Shown: piece by piece, positions 1 to 8,519 of the stretch
How the letters are laid out: each line of letters opens with the position of its first letter
How positions within the stretch are numbered: position 1 is the stretch's first letter
NCBI RefSeq assembly: GCF_964355755.1
Contig: NC_092671.1
Span: 15,935,001 to 15,955,000, forward strand
From: Antedon mediterranea
Lineage: Eukaryota; Echinodermata; Crinoidea; Comatulida; Antedonidae
DNA length: 20,000 bases
Direction of reading: 5' to 3'
Translations under genes and position numbers: made by a program
Notes under the pieces: generated by a model
Told to the model about the DNA's origin: nothing
Seen by the model: only the letters and a program-made list of their open reading frames with translations
Databases searched by the model: none

Positions 1-603
1 TGTATATAGGCCTATATATATTTTTTATTAACTCCTTTTGCAATGTAATATTTACAGTAACATTATGAAGTGTAAGTAAAATTGAAGAATTTATTCTGTG
101 TACTGTTGTAGTAGTATTTTTTATTTATTGAATGTTATGTTTACAAAATAATATACTGTACAAATATTATTGCTTTATAAAAAAAATTATACAACATTTT
201 ACAAGCTGAACAGGAACATATTGGCCGAATGCAGCATCACAAATATTTTTCTTGCAATATCCAATCATATACAGAGTCTATCATCAGTTGTCTTTATGAA
301 GTACAAATGTGACCTCTGTTCCAGTCTTCATCAGCTCAACGTCTTTAAATAAAAATGTTTAAATAATGATGTATAAATAAGTTAAATATTTCACAAAATC
401 TAAAGTTTTTAATTTCGGCAAAGTACGAAAACCTGGAATTTGGTATTTATAAATAGGTCTAGATCATGCACATTTAGTGCAAAATGTGGGCTAGTGAAAT
501 TGCTTGCTTTGACAAATAAGTACACTAACTTTCTATGGTAAAACACATTACAACTAAGACTTAATAAAGAGAAAACAAATATTTGACTTACTACAGTACA
601 GAG
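1..603. other. AT-rich non-coding stretch
   Basis: No convincing coding region is visible on either strand. A 60-codon open frame at 170-352 has no protein-like composition and no splice context. On the minus strand, possible poly(A) signals (TTTATT on the plus strand) occur near 24 and 118. These would suit the 3' untranslated region of the weak minus-strand gene candidate at 604-1198, but nothing more can be said. Confidence 0.4.
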
Positions 604-1198
604 TTACATGGTAAAGAACAGTAGTTTGTGTGGTAAAATGGCTAAGCTGGCTTTTCCCCTCTGTCTACTTGTACAGTGCTGCTGGAGGAAGGCTTCAGGC
701 TTGTAAGTTGTATTGTAACCATTTTCCCTGTAAAAATGTTTGTTTTATTTTTATCATAAAAACTAGTTAAACAAGATTCAACTGTAAATTATGTATATGG
801 TACAGCAGGCTGGCTGTATTTTCGGATTGATGGCCTAGCCTAGGCCAGTCTATGAAGAGTACAATGTATAGGGCCTAGCTGGGCATTTTCTGCAGAGACC
901 CGATTGTCCCAGCAGCCTGCCTCCTCTACTACTACTACTACTACTAGCCTAGGCCTATGCATGTATTATTCTAGGCCTAGCCCTGAAAAAATCCCAGGCT
1001 AAGTTAATTAATTACCTTCCTGTTATTACAAACGTCTGTCTAGTTTGCGTTATATATATAATTATTATATTTAAAATAACCGTCTAGGCCTACTTACCGA
1101 CAAATTAACAGCTTAGCTTTACATACGATCAGGGGAAACCCCCAGTCGAGTCGCGTCGTCGATCTGTGGGTGTTGTGTACACAACGTGCATCATCCAT
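604..1198 (-). CDS. Candidate two-exon small gene, unrecognised product
   Basis: Read on the minus strand, an ATG at 1198-1196 opens a 33-codon frame that runs into a consensus donor (exon end 1098, then GTAAGTA). An acceptor preceded by a short T-run (CATTTTTACAG) begins a second exon at 727. That exon is open in the phase the donor requires and ends at TAA 606-604. The spliced frame gives about 74 residues. It is rich in Cys, Arg and Lys (short stretches such as LLICRENGY and YKPEAFLQQHC), and I recognise no family. The first exon sits in the most CpG-rich part of the left flank, as a promoter-proximal exon might. The evidence is only two short open frames joined by good splice sites, so chance is a real alternative. 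Further exons to the left are also possible, since another GTAAGT follows the stop. Confidence 0.25.
926..946. repeat. (CTA)7 microsatellite
   Basis: Seven perfect CTA units in the putative intron of the minus-strand candidate. They are flanked by several CTAGGCCTAG-type words. Confidence 0.9.
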
Positions 1199-1722
1199 GT
1201 TTGTTAGATCAGATCCCATGCATATTTATGAGTTAGCTCTATCGGCCTAAATTTTGAGCTGACAAGTTGGGAAAATTGATTAACTTATTTTGCTTTTTTC
1301 TTAGCGAAATTAATAATTTTTTCGGATTTTTTTTCGGCGAAAGTGAACAACTTTATTATAGCTACAATATGGTCTATTCAAAATTTGATTTAATTGATCT
1401 TCATTTTTCATGTTTTGGGGGACAATACAACTTTAACAGAAATTTAAAGATAGACAGTTTTGAACATCACTCGCATTTCCCGGATGTAGGAACTATTACC
1501 GTACCGTAGCAAATTGAGTTGGGATTTCAGGCAGAACTCACTGATTCTAATCTCTGACATATAAATTGTATATAATAAATCTAATAAATAAAGATCAAAA
1601 CTATATGTGGCTTTTTTTCTTATATTTCTATTCATAAACTTATTACAAAATACGACTTGAAAACCTGAGTCAACTCTGCACTGTGTACTAGAGAGTCACT
1701 CTTGTTTTTAAAATATTTTTTT
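1199..1722. other. Non-coding stretch, nothing recognised
   Basis: The open frames at 1267-1509 (plus) and 1444-1635 (minus) overlap on opposite strands. They have low-complexity, Phe/Asn-rich or unremarkable translations and no clear splice or promoter context. I see no RNA gene or mobile-element terminus here. Confidence 0.4.
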
Positions 1723-1740
1723 AGTCGCGTGGACGCGACT
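1723..1740. repeat. 18-bp inverted repeat (8-bp arms)
   Basis: AGTCGCGT and ACGCGACT are exact reverse complements separated by GG. This lies directly in front of the first GTCGGTCTG repeat tract and may belong to the same dispersed repeat. Confidence 0.7.
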
Positions 1741-1747
1741 CTATATA

Positions 1748-1828
1748 ATAGTTCACTATGTCGGTCGGTCTGTTTGTCGGTCTGTCTGTCGGTCTGTCGG
1801 TCTGTCTGTCGGTCCGGTATCACTATGC
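1748..1828 (+). repeat. GTCGGTCTG-type repeat, copy 1
   Basis: A tract of GTCGGTCTGTCT-like units is framed by ATAGTTCACTATG on the left and CCGGTATCACTATGC on the right. The same frame and tract recur at 2400-2456 in the same orientation. The tract also yields the spurious Asp/Arg/Gln/Thr-repeat peptide on the minus strand. Confidence 0.85.
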
Positions 1829-2399
1829 GTGTTATCGCTTTCTGACCTTATCTTGATATCAGTTTAATCTAGCTAAGTCAATTTTTCACAGTATATTCCT
1901 TATGGCCAGGAATCGATGTGGTTATGTTTTCACGGTGCGCAATAAAAAATTACGCGGTCTACGCACGATTTAACGAAATCACGTTTGTAATCATATCTTC
2001 ACAACCATGAATCACAATTAAATAAAATTTGGTACTCATAAATTTCAGGGCATAAATCATCATATGGCAATACAATTACGTGCGTAGCGCATGTAACGCA
2101 TGCGTACGCGCGCTTAAAATTTTCAAAATTTATTTTCGATGAAATAAGAGTACGTTTCGGGCAATTTTAAGCGTTTACAAAATTGCCATGAGTGCGCAGA
2201 TTTTTGCGCGCGCACTGCGCGTTAAATGTTATTACACACTCTTTTTGCCCGATTTCTGTTTTCTTGACTTACTTTTCAACTAGAAATTACGTTATACGAG
2301 CACGTCAAAAGTGACAGGCTACGCACGTGTAAATTAAAAAAATATAAATGTTTTTAAACATTTCAACATTTTTAAACATGTTCAGTAATTTTGGTCAGT
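1829..2399. other. Region between two direct repeats, no gene
   Basis: No open frame of note. The stretch has local runs of alternating GC-rich words (GCGCGC and ACGCATGCGTACGCG near 2090-2112 and 2205-2222) inside otherwise AT-rich DNA. Being bounded by two directly repeated 57-81 bp tracts, it may be the body of a short unclassified repetitive element. Confidence 0.4.
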
Positions 2400-2456
2400 A
2401 TAGTTCACTATGTCGGTCTGTCTGTCGGTCTGTCTGTCGGTCCGGTATCACTATGC
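2400..2456 (+). repeat. GTCGGTCTG-type repeat, copy 2
   Basis: Same left frame (ATAGTTCACTATG) and right frame (CCGGTATCACTATGC) as the copy at 1748-1828. It has a shorter internal tract and the same orientation, about 650 bp downstream. Confidence 0.85.
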
Positions 2457-2780
2457 ATTGTATCATACGACTTAATGGCTGTTGGCCTTGTTTTAAATTA
2501 CCTCAATCGAATTAAAGTGGGAAGCGCAAACATCATCGATAAATATTGATTGTCAGCATATGTTGTTTAGAAGAGTCACCTTCTATAAAAAAAGGTTGTT
2601 AAACAAAAAATAAATGAAAAAAAAAGAATAATTAAATAATAATTAATTAAAGAATAAATGGTATGTAATTTATTTGGCGTTTTATTATTCGAATTCTAAA
2701 ACAGATGTATGTATATTTGTATTGCTAATCTTTCTATTATAACAGTTAGTGTTAATATATTTAAACTTATGCGTGATGAG
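2457..2780. other. AT-rich upstream flank of the cysteine-rich gene
   Basis: No coding frame, repeat terminus or RNA gene recognised. It contains runs of A and AATTAATTAA-like sequence near 2618-2650. By position it would be the distal 5' flank of the gene that starts downstream. Confidence 0.4.
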
Positions 2781-3030
2781 ATAATAAATACCAGTTTACA
2801 TGGTCCACACCTTTTAGTCTACGGAGAGCTTGCGTAACGATACAAATTACCTGTATTAACGACTAAGGTGAGTAAACATTCTATTCAGATCTAATTAACA
2901 GTTTACATATTTACATTATTCTATGTTTTCAATATTGTTGTATTTGTGATCTATATTGTCATCATTCTTAACTTTTAAAATATTTGTTTTTCTTCACTTA
3001 ATCCTCTTAATATAGACTTCTTTCTCCAAG
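2781..3030 (+). promoter_or_regulatory. Possible core promoter and spliced 5' leader
   Basis: A TATA-like word (ATAATAAATA, 2781-2790) lies about 30 bp ahead of a pyrimidine-rich TTTTAGTCT that could act as an initiator (about 2812-2820). A consensus donor follows (AAG before GTGAGT, exon end 2867), and an acceptor ends at 3015. The leader would then be roughly 2815-2867 joined to 3016-3030, just ahead of the ATG at 3031. This is inference from motifs only; there is no transcript evidence. Confidence 0.3.
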
Positions 3031-3094
3031 ATGTTTCGATTGTCAGTTATTCTATTTATGTTTTTGTATGTAACCGTCGAGTTGTCTAGCGCAG
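3031..3094 (+). CDS. Coding exon 1: signal peptide
   Basis: Starts at ATG 3031, the first ATG after the predicted leader acceptor. It encodes a hydrophobic N-terminal segment ([11 protein letters not shown]) ending in small residues (SSA), suitable for signal peptidase cleavage. The donor is G before GTTAGT, leaving phase 1. Confidence 0.7.
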
Positions 3095-6000
3095 GTTAGT
3101 GAGAGTTACAGTTAAATCGTATTCTGGCAATTTAGACATAACCTACCAAAAGCTGAGGTTCGGTCAAGATGATTTACTGATATTATTATACATATATACG
3201 TATTTGGCCTACCTGGTCCAACTACTGAATAAACCGAAGGTTTGGTATAATAATAATAATATTAATTTGTAGTTAAATTGATTAATATTTCACATTTAAA
3301 ATGTTACCTTTGTATCGCTAGCCAATCCATGTGATTACGGTGATGTGGAAGATGGAAATGTTAAATGTAGTAAGTCTTTACAATGATTAATCGTGTAGTC
3401 ATATTTTGTAACCCATCCGCGGCCGTCGACGCACTACATCAATTTTTCTTTTTCGACCTTGATGGGAGCAAACATTGCTTTTCGCAATCATGTAGGTGCC
3501 TAATAAAGTATGGACCAGCATTAATCATATCTTTGATTATCTTGATAATAAAAGTTCTGTTATTATGATTTTTATCTATGTTTTTATTCTATTAGTCAAT
3601 CCATGTGATGAAGGGGACAAATGTTTGGAATTTAGTAACACGGAATGTATGTTCATATATAGTATTAGTAGCATTGGATGTCAATCGATTAGGCGACGAA
3701 GTGATGGTGGTAAGTCGTTATAATGGTAATGAATAGGCCTATATAATAATATAGCCACCATCAATAGTCCCCTGTCAATGACAGGAGACACTCTTATATA
3801 ATATAATAATATAGATATTTTTTCGATAGTTCTAGCTTCATTGATGCCGACTTTTTTTTTTCATAGGAGATCCATGTGAGGGCGACCCATGTGGGCAACA
3901 CCGATGTCTTTCCGAAGATGGATTTTATATCTGTATTGAGTCACTTGGAAGTAAGTTGTTCATATGTGTAACAACCTCTACTGTTGGGCGTAGGTTTCAC
4001 TTGAACGATCAAATAAACAATCTCAGACAACTTGTAACGCATCAAACACTTTATTCAATTCTCAATGGCGATGGCCATGGCAACTTTCCGATGTGATGAA
4101 GATCACGAAAATGACGCTGATGATGATCAGCTATTGAATAAAGACTGACTTTACTGATGGTGATGATGGTTTCAAGTTTGTATCTCTTCTAGATAGACCT
4201 ACGCATAGAACACATTATCTTTGTGAGCGGACATATTAGACAACTTTTAATTATAGAGGGCGCTAAACTAACAGGTGACCCAGAGCCATATATATAAATA
4301 TAATTATGGCTCTGAGGTGACCGTAACATCCCGGCCCCTTAAAGGCGATTAAATCGAACCTTTACTATATATATACATATGTTACGGGTAACGACAAACA
4401 ATAAAAGGTAATAAGTCAATAAGTCTCTTATAAAGTTCACATAAGTCAAAATTCAAATATATCACTGGCAAACATCTCACAATGTGCATGTCTAATCATT
4501 TCCGTTGACTTCTAGAAGTATGATCTTAGTGATTGATCTTACTAGAGTTCCAACCGACGTTTTCAATCTCACAGAACGCACCATTCCATCTGAATCATTC
4601 TGGAGCACTTCTATCACTCGAGCAAGCGGCCACGAGCATCGTGGAACCGATGGGTCATGAACCAAAACACAATGTCGCCATTCGCAACATTCTGCTGTTT
4701 CTTACACATCTGACGCCTTTGTTATTGGTCTCCCATTCACTATCGTTTCGACTTCACAGAAAAGCGTCTGCAATGTTTCATCGTTGATTGTTTGTTCTTC
4801 CATCAGCGAGCTGAGCACCTTGCGTACCGTGCGAATGCATCTTTCCCAAACCCCGCCTTGATGGGAAGCTGCCGGAGGATTGAATTTCCATTTCACGTGA
4901 TTCTCCTAGAGGTACTGGTGTATCTGTCCTTGATTCCAATCATTAATGGCCGACCAAAGCTCCATAACAAAATTTCTTCCATTGTCAGACCGGATATGCT
5001 TCGGTACGCCTCTCCTAACGAAACGTCGATAAGCATTTAAGAATGAGTTTGTGTCCAATGATGATGCGACTTCCAGATGCACTGCTCTGATTGATAAGCA
5101 GGTAAAAATCACTCCATATCTTTTCAGTACTGATCTAGCATTTTTAACCTTAAATGGTCCAAAGCAATCAATCCCCACAAAGGTAAAAGGCGGGTGGGCT
5201 GGTGTAACTCTCTCAGCTGGCAGATCAGCCATTTTCTGATGTGCTGTCGGAGCATTTCTTCTTCTGCATTGAACGCATTTCCTACTGATCCCTTTGATCA
5301 TTGTTCGTCCTCCTACTGGCCAGTAAATTTGCCTCAGCTCAGATAGAACATGATTCACGCCTGAGTGCCCAGTACAGTTGTGGTAGTGTCTTAAGATGAG
5401 TATAGTCAGATCACTGGACTTTGGTAGTATGATTTGATGTTTCAGATCTTCACTAACATTGGCCATACTCAGTCGACCTCCTACCTTCAATACACCATTT
5501 TCTAATTTCGGGTCCAACTTAATTAGTGGACTAGTTGACTTTATTGTCTTGCCTGTCTCTAAGCTTCTGAATTCCTCAGAATACGAACGCTTCTGGGCAC
5601 GTCTGATGAGTACCAGTTCTGCCTCCTTCAGTTCATCTACTGAGAGAGGTTCCACTCACTCAGTGTCTTCCAACTTGAAAACTGTGAAGTTACGTTAGTT
5701 TATCCAGAGTGGTGTTGATTTCTGCCACAACTAACGCTGTTACGGCCTTCACTTCAGGGTCATTCATTCTGAGGGCGAGATCGTCTGACATCTCTGGCCA
5801 CTAGGAATCATTTTGTGTGCGAAAATTTTGAACCGCAATACCACATTTCACTCATCATCATTTCCTCTGCCGTCATCCCACGGGAAGCTAGGTCGGCCGA
5901 ATTTTCAGCTGAATTCACGAACCTCCATTGGTCCTTGTTCGTCCTACTTAGGATTGCCGAAACTCGATTTCCCACGTATGTTTTGAACCTGGTTTTGTCG

Positions 6001-8470
6001 TTGCTCAGATATCTGAGCACACATGTGCTGTCGGTCCAGCACACGGACTGGTCAATTTTAATTTCCTTAAGCTCTTCTCTTATCATTGTGTCCAAGCGTG
6101 CTGATAACAGTGCAGCCTTCAACTCCAGTCTGGGAATTGTTTGAGCTTTAAGAGGAGCCAATCTGGACTTTGCTGCAACAAGGGTGCGGTTTACGTTGCC
6201 AGATTCATCCTTCTGGTAGAGATATGATGCTGCTCCGTAACTTGTGGATGACGCATCTCCTAAGCTATGCAGTTCACGACGTACTACGGTCCCAAACTCT
6301 GCAGATTTGTAGCATCGTTGAATTCGAATAGTCTCCAACTTCTTCAGATCGGATAGCCACTGTTGCCATCTAGTCTTATATTCAATTGAGATTGTTGAAT
6401 CCCAATCATAACCAAGTCGACAGAGCTCCTGCATCAATAACTTTGCCTTGAGGATAAACGGTGATACCAGCCCTAACGGGTCAAATACAGACGAAACAAC
6501 TGACAGGATACCCCTTCGAGTCGCAGGCTTTGTTGTTGGAGATATGGTATATCCCAAGCTATCTTCACTGACAAACCAGCGAACACCCAAGGCACGTTGC
6601 TGGTCTCCACCACATAAGGAAACTGAGTTTGGATCTTCCTTATCTCTCAGCGTGCTCACTAGTTTACTCGAGTTTGAAACCCATTTCGTCAGGTTGAAGC
6701 CTCCTCTTGCCAGCAACTGTTTTACTTGAATGGCTATATCAATAGCACATTGTTCGTCGTCTGTCGCATATAGAAGATCGTCAACATAAAAATGCCTATC
6801 TGCTATCTGCGTGATTATTGGATCGTAGTCCTTTCCATGGTCCTTTATCGTTTTCTTCAACGCAAAGTTGGCGCAACTTGGAGATGATCGGACACCAAAC
6901 AGGTGCACTAGCATCTGGTATTCCTGTGGTGCCTTCTTCAGATCTCCCATTTCCCACCACAAGTAGCGGAGAAAGTCTGAGTCCTGTTCCTTTACCTTGA
7001 CCTGGTAAAACATTTTCTCAATATCGGCACAAGAGGCAACTGGAGAGCTACGGAATCTCATTAAAACTCCAACTAATGAATTGGTAAGGTCTGGTCCCTG
7101 GTTTAACTTGTCATTTAGGCATACTCCGTGAAACTTGGCAGAGCAGTCAAACACAACCCTTAGCTTTCCCGGTTTCTGCGGGTGTAAAACTGGGTGGTGC
7201 GGAAGATACCATTTTGGAATTGATCCATCGATGACCTCCGAAACCTTCCTTGTCCACTAACGTTTCCATAAATTCTGTGTACTTTCTGTGGGTGTCTGCA
7301 ACGTTTCGAGTCGGCGCTCGGCCAATACACGATTGTTTGGTAATGTTGATGGGGAAGCCTTCCAAGGCATAGCAACATGGTAATGTCCATCATTGTATGT
7401 CACAGATTCCTCCATACTTGTTAATGCCTTCAATTCTTCTAACCGCTTCAAGTCTTCCTGTCTTCTAGCCACAGATCCCATACTACTACGAGAATTGGAT
7501 GTCTTTGCCTTCCCTGCCACAGGCTGTACTACTTCCTTCTGCTTCCGACTTTCTATTTTCTGCATAAACAGTTTTTTCACAAAACCAATCATTGTCATGA
7601 TCTTTCAGGGCATCTTCGTTAAGTGTGTTGCAATATTGGTCATTAGCCAGGATGATTGCTTCATAAGAAGTAATCCACTTTGTGTATCGTAATCTTGATT
7701 CTGTCACTGGCGGATTCTCATTCATATAGTTTCTCAGCTCCTCCGAACCTTTCTGTAGGTTCTTCCAGGCTATACCAAGAGCTTTATACTTCATTTCGGT
7801 AGCATATTCTTGTCCCTTGATAGTGGACTTGCGTTCTCGTTCATCTGATAACGCCATCGTACTTTAGAATATAAACTTGAAACTGTAACAGCCTCTACTG
7901 TTGGGCGTAGGTTTCACTTGAACGATCAAATAAACAATCTTTAGGTAACTTGTAATGCATCAAACACTTTATTCAATCTCAATGGCAATGGCCATGGCAA
8001 CTTGCCGATGTGGTGAAAATCACGATAATGACGCTGATGATGATCAGCTATTGAATAAAGACTGACTTTACTGATGGTGATGATGGTTTCAAGTTTGTAT
8101 CTCTTCTAGATAGACCTACGCATAGAACACATTATCTTTGTGAGCGGACATATTAGACAACTTCTAATTATAGAGGGCACTAAACTAACAGGTGAGCCGT
8201 ACCAATATGACTGTGATATAGATTTATGCAATCATCACGGACTCGATACTTTTGTTTCATTGATTTTAACCATCCTAAAGTGGAACCCCTCTTTTGAGCA
8301 CCCCTAATAAGGAAGAAGGGGACAGTTTATGGTGGTTATATCACAAAACAATAAACGACCAACCACAATTCAGGAAACATTCCTCAATAAGGGAGCAGAT
8401 TGTTTTATTCCCGAAGATAAGTCTCCTTAACAGTGGCTCTACTGCATAAAATAGCCTAATAAGCTTTAAA

Positions 8471-8519
<49 letters not shown>

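Larger units (their letters stand above)
3967..8204 (-). mobile_element. BEL/Pao LTR retrotransposon, degenerate
   Basis: Two LTRs (3967-4328 and 7884-8204) in direct orientation flank an interior whose coding strand is minus. The insertion is bounded by the 5-bp duplication ATATG (3962-3966 and 8205-8209), the size expected for this superfamily. The interior encodes, in transcription order, a Gag N-terminal piece, the start of Pol, RT, an RNase H-like domain, integrase and a C-terminal fragment. Frameshifts and stops break it in at least four places. At about 4.2 kb it is shorter than typical full BEL/Pao elements: most of Gag and the protease are gone. It sits antisense in an intron of the cysteine-rich gene. 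The LTRs differ at many positions, so the insertion is not recent. Confidence 0.92.
3249..8445 (+). repeat. Tandem duplication, copy 1 (interrupted)
   Basis: Contains exons 2-4, their introns, and the following intron segment 8256-8445. It matches 8796-10668 in order and orientation. Shared landmarks include the intron segment with CCATCCGCGGCCGTCGACGC (near 3412 and 9020) and the AACAGTGGCTCTACTG end (near 8435 and 10655). The BEL/Pao element (3967-8204) is inserted within this copy only. Confidence 0.85.

Noticed and set aside
635-706. Plus-strand signal-peptide-like exon beginning MAKLAFPLCLL and ending at a GTAAGT
   Set aside because: It overlaps the minus-strand candidate exon, has no upstream or downstream partner exon that I could find, and the frame stops just past the donor.
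1632-1823. Minus-strand frame with a repeated Asp-Arg-Gln-Thr peptide
   Set aside because: Translation of the GTCGGTCTG tract; no start context or neighbours.
3383-3723. Plus-strand open frames at 3383-3568 and 3496-3723
   Set aside because: The first is intronic. The second runs through intron into exon 3, whose real limits are set by the conserved AG and GTAAGT sites shared with copy 2. The same applies to 9083-9322.
4533-7692. Plus-strand open frames opposite the BEL element
   Set aside because: All are antisense shadows of the RT, integrase and Gag segments.
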